Of a stretch of 64,000 bases of DNA, positions 1 to 10,700 are shown one piece after another. Under the pieces are notes generated by a model that had not been told where the DNA came from, did not search any database, and worked only from the letters and a program-made list of their open reading frames with translations. A program made the translations under genes and the position numbers. Within the stretch, counting starts at the first letter, position 1; each line of letters opens with the position of its first letter. Location of the stretch: NCBI GenBank assembly GCA_947479755.1, contig CANKAM010000002.1:1-64000 (forward strand). Reading direction: 5' to 3'. The DNA is from Bacteroidota bacterium. GTDB taxonomy: Bacteria; Bacteroidota; Bacteroidia; SXHM01.

Positions 1-1
1 T

Positions 2-3000
2 GCGACAACTTCAGTTACAATTCTTGTAATTGACAATACGCCTCCTGTTGCTGTTTGTCAAAACATAACTGTTGCTTTAGATGCATTTGGAATTGCAACT
101 GTAACAGGGGCAGACATTGATAATGGTTCGAGTGATAATTGCGGAATTAGTTCAATGACTGTAAGTCCAAACTCGTTTGATTGTAATAATCTTGGTGATA
201 ATAATGTGGTGCTTACAGTAACTGATGCAAGCGGAAATGCTTCCACCTGCGCAGCTCTAGTAACGGTAGAATACAGCAGCCCACCGGCTCCTAATTGCGG
301 AAACTTAACAACGTATGTTTCAGCCTCAGGAACAGTTTCAATAAACGAAAATGATATTGTTACCAACTTAAATTCTTTGTGTGGAGTTTCCTCTGTTCAA
401 TTATCGCAAACGGATTTTGATTGTTCCAATCTGGGTGCAAATACTGTTGATGTGACTGTGTTTTATTCTTTAACCGATTCCTCTTCATGTTCTTCAACTG
501 TTACCGTTCTTGATACCATTAGCCCAGTTATTCAAAACTGTCCTGCTGATATACAAACAACACCAAATCTTGCCGGATGTCTGGCTGCTGTAACATGGGT
601 TGCTCCGCAGATTTCTGACAACTGCAGTTATACTGTTACAAGTTCACATTCATCAGGTGACAGTTTTTCTGTAGGCATAACAACAGTAACGTATGATGTA
701 ACAGACCCGTCAGGAAATACTGCACAATGTCAGTTTACGATTGAAGTGCTTTCTATTCCGGTTGCTATTGGTTTTACTCCATCATTATTTCAATGCGGAT
801 ATAATATCTCTTGTTCTGGTTCGGGAGATGGAAGTGTTGCTGCCGATATAACAGGTGGATGCCCTCCTTATCAATACTTATGGAACAACGGAGAAACAAC
901 AGCAACTATTAATAACCTGATTGCAGGAACATATCAACTCACTGTTACGGATGCAAACGGTGACCAAGCTTCGGGAAGTATTACACTTTCAGAACCAACT
1001 TCTGTTTCAACAACTTCTGTTCAGCTCTCAACTTACACGGGAGGTTTGAATATTAGTTGTAACGGTGCTTTGGACGGAAGTATTAATGTTGATTTTGCAG
1101 GTGGTGCAGATTGTGAAGTTTATATTTATTCATGGACAGGGCCGAACGGATTTGCTTCTGCGGATGAAGATATTTCAGGGCTTGGTGCAGGGAATTATTC
1201 TTTGACTTTGACTGATGCAAACGGTTGTGTTCACACAGAAAATGTTGTGCTAACAGAACCAACTGCAATTACAATAACTGCAACTTCAATTGCTGATGTT
1301 TCGTGTTTTGGATTTAGTGATGGGGAGGCAACAGTAAGTGTTTCGGGAGGTGCAGCGCCTTACGGATATTTGTGGAGTAACGGAGGTACAGATGCTCAGG
1401 TAGCAAATCTTTCTGCCGGAAATAATGTTGTAGTTGTAAGTGATGCTAACGGTTGCTCGGATAGTCTGGAAATACAAATTCAACAACCTGTTGAAATAGA
1501 TGCAACGATTCAAGTTGTTTCTGACTACAATGGTTTTGCGGTAAGCTGTTATAATTCAACGGATGGTTCGGCAACAGCAATTATTTCGGGGGGAAATTCG
1601 CCTTATTCGTTGTTATGGTCAACAAACGAAACAACACAAACAATAAGCAATCTTGCTGCGGGAAATTATTCAGTGGATATTACGGATAACAGCGGATGTA
1701 CTGCTACAGAGGCTATTCAGCTTGTTGCACCACAAGTATTAAGTTCATTCTTCCAAGTTGTAAATCCTTTATGCAATGGTACTGCAAATGGTTCGGCAGA
1801 AATAATTGTTTCGGGAGGAGTTGCAGCGTATTCTTATTTGTGGTCAACAAGTGAGACAACGCAACAGATTTCAAATCTTGCATCTGGAAATTATTCGGTT
1901 ACGATTACGGATGCAAACGGATGCACTGCAACAGATGATACAACACTAACAGAACCGGGGTTACTTGATGCAAGTGTGGTTGTGATTAATGATGTTTCGT
2001 GTTTTGGTTTAGCGGATGGCTCTGTTGATGTTACAGTAACAGGCGGAACTCCGCAATACCTTTACACCTGGTCGAACGGCAGCACTGAGCAGGATTTACA
2101 AAACTTAGTTGCAGGAGCGTATGAGCTTACTGTGCGGGATGCAAACGCGTGTTCGGATACACTAATTATTAACGTTTATGAACCTGATGAAATAAGTATA
2201 ACGGTTGCAAATCCAACAACGGTTTGTCCGGGAGCAGAAACAATTGTTAGTGCAGTTGTGAGCGGAGGGAACGGAAGCTATAGTTATGATTGGTCGAACG
2301 GGGGAAGCGGTGCAAGCATTTCTGTTTTTCCGCAGCAGGCTGGCTCTTTAGATGTGACAGTTACAGATGGTGAAGGTTGTTCAGTTTCATTCACAAATAT
2401 TCCGGTAACGGTTTATCCAACGCCTTCTGCTGCTTTTACTTTAAGTGAAAATTCTTCGTGCACTCTTCCTGTTGTGGTTTCAACTATTAATAATAGCACA
2501 GGAGCTGCACAGTACAACTGGAATGACGGGAATGGGAATAATTATAACACTGTGAACCCTGTGATTACATTTAATAACACCGGGGCGTTTACAGTTGGTT
2601 TGATTGCAACCAACTCACTTGGTTGCACCGATACGGCAACGCAATTATTTACGGTGTATGAAAAACCTGTGGCTGCATTTTCGATTTCTTCATCGCAGGG
2701 TTGTCCTGCGCTGTCTATTGCTTTTACAGATAATTCAAGCGGTGCTTTACAATATTTTTGGAGTTTTGGTGATAGCTTGACTTCTACATTAAGCAATCCT
2801 TCGCACACTTATTTTGAAACGGGTGGGTATGATGTTACGCTTATTGTTACAGGTGCAGGTGGCTGTTCTGATACTGTTTCGGTAAATAATGCGGTAACCG
2901 TTTTTCCTGTTCCGGTTGCAGGTTTTATATGGGATTATGAAGATCCTTATGACCCGGATGGGAAAATTATTTTCACGAATACTTCATCAGGCGCAGAAAA

Positions 3001-3472
3001 TTATGACTGGACTTTTGGCGATGGAAATACTTCTACGGAAACTAATCCGGTAAATAATTATCAGAATCCTGCCAACTATTTAGTAACGCTGATTGCAGAG
3101 AATGAATTTGGCTGCAGCGACACGGCTTCGGAGTATATAGAGCCGGAAATGGAAAACGGATTATTTGTTCCTAATGCGCTGATAAACGGGGAAGGTGGAG
3201 AGGTTGGATTGTTTTTGCCGAAAGGAAGAGGGCTGGCTAATTATGAGTGTTCGATCTATGATGCGTGGGGAAATTTATTGTGGCAAAGCAACAAATTAGA
3301 AGAAGGCCGCCCGGTTGAGGGCTGGGATGGAAGGCATCAGGGACAGGTAGTTCCGCAAGGAGCATATGTTTGGTTTATTACAGCGACTTTTTTAGACGGG
3401 AAGATATGGCAGGGATCTGCTATTGGTGATGCGGATAAAAGGAATATTGGGTCGGTTACGGTATTGAGGTAG
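2..3472 (+). CDS. Large T9SS type B adhesin, 5' end outside window
   Basis: The reading frame is open from base 2, so the gene starts before the window; the visible part is about 1157 residues. In order it shows one complete HYR/Ig-like four-cysteine unit and a divergent one (to about 500), a classical HYR domain (about 520-750), six SprB repeats with the Y-x-Y-x-W-S-N-G pattern (760-2180), an Ig-like domain, three PKD domains with W-x-F-G-D/N-G signatures (2420-3140), and a gliding-motility-associated C-terminal domain (W-G-N-L-L-W, E-G-W-D-G-R). That ending is the type B sorting signal for the type IX secretion system, so the product should be exported across the outer membrane and attached to the surface. 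Domain order and tail match the giant gene at 4776, which looks like a tandem paralogue. Ligand is unknown. Confidence 0.93.
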   Translation, partial: ATTSVTILVIDNTPPVAVCQNITVALDAFGIATVTGADIDNGSSDNCGISSMTVSPNSFDCNNLGDNNVVLTVTDASGNASTCAALVTVEYSSPPAPNCGNLTTYVSASGTVSINENDIVTNLNSLCGVSSVQLSQTDFDCSNLGANTVDVTVFYSLTDSSSCSSTVTVLDTISPVIQNCPADIQTTPNLAGCLAAVTWVAPQISDNCSYTVTSSHSSGDSFSVGITTVTYDVTDPSGNTAQCQFTIEVLSIPVAIGFTPSLFQCGYNISCSGSGDGSVAADITGGCPPYQYLWNNGETTATINNLIAGTYQLTVTDANGDQASGSITLSEPTSVSTTSVQLSTYTGGLNISCNGALDGSINVDFAGGADCEVYIYSWTGPNGFASADEDISGLGAGNYSLTLTDANGCVHTENVVLTEPTAITITATSIADVSCFGFSDGEATVSVSGGAAPYGYLWSNGGTDAQVANLSAGNNVVVVSDANGCSDSLEIQIQQPVEIDATIQVVSDYNGFAVSCYNSTDGSATAIISGGNSPYSLLWSTNETTQTISNLAAGNYSVDITDNSGCTATEAIQLVAPQVLSSFFQVVNPLCNGTANGSAEIIVSGGVAAYSYLWSTSETTQQISNLASGNYSVTITDANGCTATDDTTLTEPGLLDASVVVINDVSCFGLADGSVDVTVTGGTPQYLYTWSNGSTEQDLQNLVAGAYELTVRDANACSDTLIINVYEPDEISITVANPTTVCPGAETIVSAVVSGGNGSYSYDWSNGGSGASISVFPQQAGSLDVTVTDGEGCSVSFTNIPVTVYPTPSAAFTLSENSSCTLPVVVSTINNSTGAAQYNWNDGNGNNYNTVNPVITFNNTGAFTVGLIATNSLGCTDTATQLFTVYEKPVAAFSISSSQGCPALSIAFTDNSSGALQYFWSFGDSLTSTLSNPSHTYFETGGYDVTLIVTGAGGCSDTVSVNNAVTVFPVPVAGFIWDYEDPYDPDGKIIFTNTSSGAENYDWTFGDGNTSTETNPVNNYQNPANYLVTLIAENEFGCSDTASEYIEPEMENGLFVPNALINGEGGEVGLFLPKGRGLANYECSIYDAWGNLLWQSNKLEEGRPVEGWDGRHQGQVVPQGAYVWFITATFLDGKIWQGSAIGDADKRNIGSVTVLR

Positions 3473-3485
3473 ACTACAACAGGTC

Positions 3486-3548
3486 GCTCCTGACGGAGCT
3501 TTTGAACATTTCTTATTTTTTTCTACAAACAGGTCGTCCCTCCGGGAC
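3486..3548. terminator. Two related hairpins between convergent genes
   Basis: Two copies of a short element beginning ACAGGTCG each form a hairpin: GCTCC-TGAC-GGAGC at 3486-3499 and GTCCC-TCC-GGGAC at 3536-3548. The first is followed by TTTT on the plus strand. The second abuts the stop codon of the leftward HTH gene. Position between convergent genes suggests a bidirectional terminator, but the repeated ACAGGTCG lead makes a dispersed palindromic repeat equally likely. Confidence 0.5.
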
Positions 3549-3920
3549 TTAGGATTTTCTTTTTCTGATTTCTTCTTCTATTTCTTTGAGCTTGTCTAAG
3601 GGCAGGTTGCGGACGAGCTCGTTGAAGTTTACGGGTACTTGTGTTTTGATGAGGGTGGTGAGGGGATTGTGGTTATTATCACCGAGGGGTTGTGTGGGCT
3701 TGTAGTCGAAGAGGTCGTTGGGGGTGCAGTTGAAGATGATGCAGAGTTTTTCGATGTAGGCGAGGTTGATTTCTTTTACCTGATTGCTGATGAGTTGTGT
3801 GGCAGTGTTGTGGGTGAATCCGTGGCTGCGCAGGAAGGTTAAGGGACGGTCGATGTTTTTTAATGCGCAGAGGTGACCGATGTTGATGAAGAGGTTGGAG
3901 GTGTAGGAGCGGTTGGCCAT
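3549..3920 (-). CDS. Small XRE/Cro-C1-type HTH DNA-binding protein
   Basis: A 123-residue protein. Residues about 8-73 fit a Cro/C1-type five-helix HTH: recognition region F-T-H-N-T-A-T-Q-L-I (35-44), then N-L-A-Y-I-E-K-L-C (52-60) and the closing C-T-P-N-D-L-F typical of this family. The last 20 residues are charged (E-I-E-E-E-I-R-K-R-K) and probably helical. No catalytic or toxin domain is visible. The gene reads away from a 14-unit phased repeat array that starts 60 bp upstream of its ATG, so binding to the array and autoregulation are natural hypotheses (inference). Its plus strand is very G-rich (23 G against 6 C in 3841-3900), unlike neighbouring genes. Confidence 0.85.
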   Translation of the reverse strand: MANRSYTSNLFINIGHLCALKNIDRPLTFLRSHGFTHNTATQLISNQVKEINLAYIEKLCIIFNCTPNDLFDYKPTQPLGDNNHNPLTTLIKTQVPVNFNELVRNLPLDKLKEIEEEIRKRKS

Positions 3921-3980
3921 GTTTTGGAAGTTGGAGGCTATAAGTTAGAAGCCAGAGTTTGTGTTTGTTTTATTGTTGGT

Positions 3981-4263
3981 GTTAATTGCGGTGGGATTGA
4001 TATTAATTGTGAGGTTAAATAAATTAATAGTGAAGCTATTAGTATTAATTGTGTAATTTTTAATGTTAATTAATATTTATATACTATTAATTGCAACAAA
4101 TTTAGTATTAATTTCATGTATTTTAATATTAATTATGATATTATAATTGTTAATTGTATTAACAGTACTGTTAATATTTTATTTTATATTATTAATTGCG
4201 ATTATATAAATATTAATTGCGGTTGAAGAACTATTAATTGCGGAACTGTTTATGTTAATTGCG
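3981..4263. repeat. 14-unit direct-repeat array with exact 21-bp period
   Basis: A 10-bp motif, consensus RTTAATTGYG, starts at 3981, 4002, 4023, 4044, 4065, 4086, 4107, 4128, 4149, 4170, 4191, 4212, 4233 and 4254: fourteen starts, each exactly 21 bp apart. RTTAAT is present in all 14; the TTGCG part is intact in the outer units and eroded in units 5-10. The 11-bp spacers differ from one another, but 12 of the 13 bounded by units end in T. Only three out-of-phase TTAAT pentamers occur in the span. Twenty-one base pairs equal two turns of B-DNA, so all motifs lie on one face of the helix, as expected for cooperative protein binding. No coding frame runs through it. Confidence 0.9.
4157..4176. 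promoter_or_regulatory. 20-bp perfect palindrome inside the array
   Basis: TATTAACAGT followed by its exact reverse complement ACTGTTAATA, with no spacer. It overlaps the spacer of array unit 9 and the start of unit 10, the part of the array where the 3' half of the motif is most degenerate. It could be a dimer operator for the adjacent HTH protein; no binding evidence is available from sequence. Confidence 0.6.
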
Positions 4264-4301
4264 AGGGTTGAAATTGGGGGTTTTGTGTGTGGAATTGGAG
4301 A

Positions 4302-4458
4302 AATGGAACGCACCTTGCCTACCGGCAGGCATGGATGATAGGGATTTGACGGGGTTGAACGGATGTTTTTAATAAAAATCGGAATATTGTAAAGGGGGAA
4401 GAGGGGAATGGAACGCGGATGAATCGGATTAGGAGGATTAAAACGGATTTTTTTAAGC
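4302..4458. repeat. Two copies of a dispersed repeat, one with a palindromic insert
   Basis: Copy A (4302 to about 4375) and copy B (4407 to about 4458) share AATGGAACGC followed by GGATGA, GGATT-like blocks, ACGGAT and a T-run. In copy A the two opening blocks are separated by 21 extra bases (4312-4332) carrying the palindrome TGCCT-ACCGGC-AGGCA. Removing these bases aligns the copies. Both pieces resemble short repeats scattered between genes in Bacteroidota genomes. No gene is visible in 3921-4775. Confidence 0.55.
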
Positions 4459-4544
4459 GTAGAGGGAAAAGAGAATCCGGAAAAAGAGTGTAACGTTTTT
4501 ATGACTAAAGAATATTAAGATAGGACTTAAATGATGGGTGAGAA

Positions 4545-4558
4545 AACAACATGTTGTT
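4545..4558. promoter_or_regulatory. 14-bp palindrome upstream of giant adhesin
   Basis: AACAACATGTTGTT is perfectly self-complementary and lies about 75 bp upstream of the likely -7 box of the giant adhesin gene. It could be a regulator binding site; this rests only on symmetry and position. Confidence 0.3.
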
Positions 4559-4630
4559 ACTTATTTGTTTTTAACATCTTAGGGTTGATATATAAAACAA
4601 TTCGAATTTTTTATCTGTTAACAGGGTGTT

Positions 4631-4638
4631 CATCTTTG
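4631..4638 (+). promoter_or_regulatory. Probable -7 promoter box of giant adhesin
   Basis: CATCTTTG matches the Bacteroidota -7 consensus TAnnTTTG at all fixed positions but the first. It would give a leader of about 130 nt before the ATG at 4776. No convincing -33 TTTG was found. Confidence 0.4.
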
Positions 4639-4775
4639 CAAAAGACTGTGTAGACATACGATTCATGGCATTGGTATAATAGCTGTGTCGTTTGTCGAGG
4701 ATAGCAGAGTACAACAGAACTTTTTAAAACTCTTAGCGTAAGAATGCGCAGCAAGCAAAGCCTTTATGCCCTGAT

Positions 4776-7700
4776 ATGAGTTGTTTCTACCCGCGTGAGT
4801 TTTTAATTTCTTCTTCATTTCTTTTTAAAAAAATACTGCCTTTGAGCGCAGTATTTTCTTTATTGGTTACGTTTAGTGTATTGCTTACACCTGTGGCTAC
4901 TGTGGCTCAGGTGATGGTTCCTTTTGCTCCACGCACAGTTCCTTCGCATTACAAAATCAGGGGCGATTTTGCCATGTTAGGGAATACAAACCTGACGTTA
5001 GTGACTTACGCTGACAACGGTGGTAACGGAAGTCCGATGGAATATGTGGATGTGGATGCAAATGACAGTACATTTAACTCATCTTCGTCAACGCTTGTTT
5101 TTTCAGGAGAAAACAGTTCTGTTCCTGCCTGTTCTGATATTCTTTTTGCGGGATTGTATTGGACCGGCAGAACCGATGATGATGCTACCAGTCCGATTAC
5201 TTTTAATGTTACAAGAAGCATACCTACAGGAACTGCTCCTGTAAATCAAAATTACAATGTGGTACATAATAATACCATTACAAATACTAACTATATATTA
5301 ACAGTATCAAGAGGAGGAAGTGCAGGTAATTACCATACAATATTTACGTTTACCGGCAATGGAAATACCTATGTATTCAATTTAACAAATAATGCCGGTG
5401 TAAGCCGCCTTACTCTTTCGGTGAACGGGGGCGGAGCTGTAAATATTCCTGTAACCTATGTGGTGGCGGGAAATGTGGGCACAGCTACTCTTACCACTCC
5501 CTATGTAATAGTTGATGGTACGCTCAATATTACTATTAACCAGCTTGTGAGAGATTCGCGTCTTGACCGAACAACTACTCAAACTCAGGCAGCGGCCATT
5601 GCAAGAGTCAATGTATCGGGAACTGCACCAACGTATTCGAATTATACCAAGACCTTTGATAAACGCAAGGTAAAAATTAAAGGTCCGTTAGCTACAAACT
5701 ATACGGAGGTTACGGCAGCAGCAAGTGATATTTTTTATCCAACTGTTGCAAATACTATAGCAGCGGGGTATGGTATGTATTCTGCTTTTAAAGATATTAC
5801 TTCTTATGTGCAAACAAATGGTATAGGGTCTTATACTGTAGCAGACGTTGCTTTGGTTGAAGGAAGCGGAGGTTTATTTGGATTTTATGGTGGTTGGGGT
5901 ATGGTGGTAGTTTATGAGAACTACCTTATGGACTGGAGAGATATCACGGTTTTTGACGGACATAACTATGTTCCCTCGGGCACGGGAACTTTTGATGTGC
6001 CTGTATCCGGTTTTCAAACTACGCCTACCGGGGCTGTAAATTTAAGGGTGGGTGTTATGGCCGGAGAGGGTGACGTTGGGGTTACCGGTGATTATTTTCA
6101 AATACGTAATGCAGCAAATAGTGCATGGGTGTCATTAAGCCACACAGGAAATACTACTACCAACTATTTTAATTCTTCTATTGCTACGGGTGGTAATGCT
6201 CGTAATCCAAACCTGTTGAATAATACAGGTCTGGACATCAGTTCTTTTACTGTACCGAATGTGGGAAATACAGTAATGACGAACAACCAGACATCTACTA
6301 CTTTCCGATGTGGCTCTACATCGGATACCTACTGTTTTTTCAATATTTGTATATCATCTGATTCATATGTGCCAGAGGTTGAGGGTTTGATTTCAGTAAC
6401 GAATGTGAACGGATCGCCACCAACGCCAGGGCCTTTGACTGTATCACCGGGTGATACGATTCAATATACGGTTGATGTAAGAAATATAGGAACCGAGGCT
6501 GTAGCAGCTCATACCATTACTATTCCTATTCCTTATGGCGCTACCTTTATACCGGGCAGCCTTTCAAGCAACATTACTTTTACTCCGCTTCCAACTCCTA
6601 ACAATCTTTATTTTGACCCGAATGCAGGTTCAACCGGGTCAATTATTTGGGATTTTGGAACATTACCTTTACCTGCAGACCCTCAAACACTGCTGGCTTC
6701 GCTAACTTTTTCGCTTCAGGTTAGTGACAATTGCTTATTGCTAAATGAAGCATCGTGTGCAGATGCTCTTGCTGCGGTTGGTTCATTAACAGGTACAGGA
6801 ACAATCACGGGATTTGGTATCTCTAATACGGGTCTTATCAGTGGTTATGAAACCAGCGGAGCTTGTCAGGGACAACCAATAACTGATCCTTTAATTGCTT
6901 CGATTGTAGTACCTCCGGGGTATATTTCGGCTAACTGTACTCCTCAGGAACTGGATGTGGATTTTAATTTCTGCAATGGATTGACTTCTATTCCTCTTGA
7001 CTCGGTAAATGCTTTTTTACCCATTGGTACAAGATTTTTTAATGAATTTCCGGTAACGAATTCATCAACTGAATATACTTCAACTTTCCCTGCTGTTGCA
7101 GGTTCAGTTGTTACTTATTATGCTGTTCCTTCTATCTTGGGGGGGACGTGTGCTATTCCAATTACCATTACTATTTGCAGCAACTCGATCTTTGCGAATG
7201 ATGACTTTTTAGGATCGTTTAATTGTGTTAGCGGGGGAACAAATGTTCTTAACGTTCTTAGTAATGACCAATTAGGGCCAAACCCGGCAACAACTTCGAA
7301 TGTAACCTTGAGTGTAGTAACTCCGGACCCGACAGGACATGTTACAATAAATTCAGACGGAAGTGTAGATATAGTAGCGGGTACACCCGGAGGAACCTAT
7401 ACAGTTACTTACCAGATATGTGAAAACAGTTTACCATCTAATTGCGATCAGGCAGTTTTAACTATTCAGGATAATGTTGCTCCAACAGCAGTATGTCAAA
7501 ACATTACTGTAGGGCTGAATGCAGGTGGTACAGTAACAATTACCGCAGGACAGGTTGACAATGGAAGTTCTGACGCATGCGGTATTGCTTCGATGTCGGT
7601 TTCGCCTTCTTCTTTTACCTGTGCAAACATTGGTGCGAACACGGTAACTTTAACTGTAACTGACCTGAGCGGAAATGTTTCGACCTGTACAGCAACTGTT

Positions 7701-10700
7701 ACGGTAGTTGATAACACCGCTCCTACAGCTGTGTGTCAAAACATTTCAGTAAACCTTAGTGCAGGAGGAACAGCAACAATAACAGCTGCGCAAATCAATA
7801 ATGGCAGTTCGGATAACTGTGGGATTGCTTCTATCTCAATTCTGCCATCTTCTTTTACATGTGCAAATGTGGGAGCTAATTCGGTAACATTAACTGTTAC
7901 GGATGTTAACGGAAATGTATCAACCTGTATAGCTACAGTTACAGTAAATGATGTTACACCGCCAACCGCGGTTTGCCAAAACATTTCGTTAAATCTAAAT
8001 GCTGTAGGAACTGTAACAATAATTGCCTCACAAATTAATAACGGAAGTACAGATGTGTGCGGAATTGCTTCGTTAAGCATTTTTCCTACTTCGTTTAGCT
8101 GCGCAAATGTTGGAACTAACACCGTTACATTAACAGTTACTGATGTTAATGGCAATGTTTCGACCTGTACATCAACGGTAACTGTTGTTGATAATATAGC
8201 TCCGACAGCGGTATGTCAAAATGTAACGGTTCAATTGGGTGCCGGTGGTACGGCAAGTGTAACTGCTGCTCAGGTTAATAACGGCAGTTCGGATAATTGC
8301 GGTATTGCTTCGCTTTCGGTTTCTCCTTCTTCTTTTACCTGTGCTAATGTTGGCGCTAACACGGTTACCTTAACTGTTACTGATGTTAACGGTAATGTTT
8401 CGACTTGTACTGCTACGGTTACGGTGCAGGATAATATTGCGCCTACTGCGGTTTGCCAAAATATTACACTACAACTGAGTGCCGGTGGTGCTGCTTCTGT
8501 AACGGCTGCTCAGGTTAACAATGGAAGTTCGGATAATTGCGGGATTGCTTCGCTGGCGGTTTCGCCTTCTTCTTTTACCTGTGCTAACGTTGGGGCTAAC
8601 ACGGTTACCTTAACCGTTACAGATGTAAACGGAAGAGTTTCTACCTGTACTGCTACGGTTACGGTTCAGGATAATGTTGTTCCGGTAGCTGTTTGTCAAA
8701 ACATAACTGTTCAACTGAATGCTGGCGGAACTGCTTCTATTACAGCAGCACAAATCAATAACGGTAGTTCGGACGCCTGCGGTATTGCTTCGCTTTCTGT
8801 TTCACCTTCTTCTTTTACATGCGCTAATGTTGGCGCAAACACGGTTACCTTAACCGTTACAGATGTTAATGGGAACACATCAACGTGTACAGCAACTGTA
8901 ACTGTTCAGGATAATATTGTTCCGGTTGCAGTTTGTCAGAATATTACTGTACAGCTCAATTCATCGGGAACGGTTTCCATTACTGCAGCACAAATAAATA
9001 ATGGAAGTTCGGATGCCTGCGGAATTGCTTCACTTGCTGTTTCTCCTTCTTCTTTTACGTGTGCTAATGTGGGAGCTAATACTGTTACTTTAACTGTTAC
9101 AGATGCACACGGAAACATCTCTACCTGTAACGCAACTGTAACAGTTGTTGATGTAACACCACCAACAGCAATTTGTCAGAATATTTCTGTTAACTTATCT
9201 GCCGGAGGTACAGCCTCTATAACAGCTGCCCAGGTTAACAACGGAAGTTCAGATGCATGCGGAATTGCAACTATCTCTGTTTCTCCTTCTTCATTTACTT
9301 GTGCAAACGTTGGAGCTAATACTGTTACACTAACAGTAACGGATGTTAACGGAAACGTTTCTACTTGCACGGCAACAGTAACAGTTGTTGATATTACTCC
9401 TCCTACCGCTGTTTGCCAGAATATTACTGTAAACCTAAGTGCAGGTGGAACTGCAACAATAACAGCCGCCCAAATTAATAATGGAAGCTCAGATGCATGT
9501 GGTATTGCATCTATTTCTGTTTCTCCTTCTTCTTTTACCTGTGCTAATGTCGGAGCTAATACTGTTACGCTTACAGTTACGGACGTTAACGGAAATGTTT
9601 CTACCTGTACCGCTACTGTTACAGTCAGGGATGTAACTAATCCAATTGCTGTTTGTCAAAATATCAGTGTAAATCTTAGTGCCGGTGGAACTGCAACAAT
9701 AACTGCTGCCCAAATTAATAATGGAAGTTCTGATGCTTGTGGTATTGCTTCTCTTGCTGTTTCGCCTTCTTCATTTACCTGTGCTAATGTTGGTGCAAAT
9801 ACGGTTACACTTACAGTTACTGACGTTAATGGAAATATTTCTACCTGCACTGCAAGTGTTACTATTAATGATATTACTAATCCAACTGCTGTTTGTCAGA
9901 ATATTACTGTAAACCTAAGTGCCGGTGGAACTGCTAGCATAACAGCTGCGCAAGTAAATAATGGAAGTTCTGATGCATGTGGTATTGCTTCACTTGCTGT
10001 TTCTCCTTCTTCTTTTACCTGTGCTAATGTCGGAGCTAATACTGTAACGCTTACAGTGACTGATGTAAACGGAAATGTTTCAACTTGTACAGCAACGGTT
10101 ACTATTAACGATGTTACTCCTCCAACAGCTATTTGTCAGAATATTACTGTTAATCTTAACTCTTCAGGAAATGCTACTATAACGGCTGCACAAATTAACA
10201 ACGGAAGTTCAGATGCTTGCGGTATCGCTTCGCTTGCAGTTTCTCCCTCTTCATTTACCTGTGCAAATGTTGGAGCGAATACGGTTACTCTCACTGTAAC
10301 TGATATTCATGGAAATATATCTACTTGTACTGCAACAGCAACTGTTGTTGATCAGGTAGCGCCTACTGCGCTTTGCAGGAATGTTACTGTAGTATTAAAC
10401 GCTGCAGGTACTGCATCAATTTCAGCCTCTCAGGTAAATAACGGATCATCTGACAACTGCGGAATTGCTACTGTTACTGTTTCGCCTTCTGCATTTACAT
10501 GTGCAAATGTTGGGGCAAATAATGTTGTTCTTACTGTAACTGATATACACGGAAACGTCAGCACCTGTTCTGCAATTGTAACTGTTCAGGATAATACTGC
10601 ACCAGTTGCTGTTTGTCAGAATATTACTGTTGCGCTAAGTGCAATAGGAACAGTGTCAATTAGCGGAGCGCAGGTTAACAATGGTAGTACTGATGCATGC

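Noticed and set aside
155-157. ATG at 155 as start of the first adhesin
   Set aside because: The frame is open back to base 2 and already encodes a repeat unit, so the true start is outside the window.
3639-3842. Rightward 67-codon frame
   Set aside because: It is opposite the HTH gene, which has a recognisable domain; valine/glutamate/glycine-rich shadow of the skewed strand.
3981-4263. CRISPR array
   Set aside because: The repeat is only 10 bp and the spacers 11 bp, far shorter than CRISPR units, and no cas gene is present.
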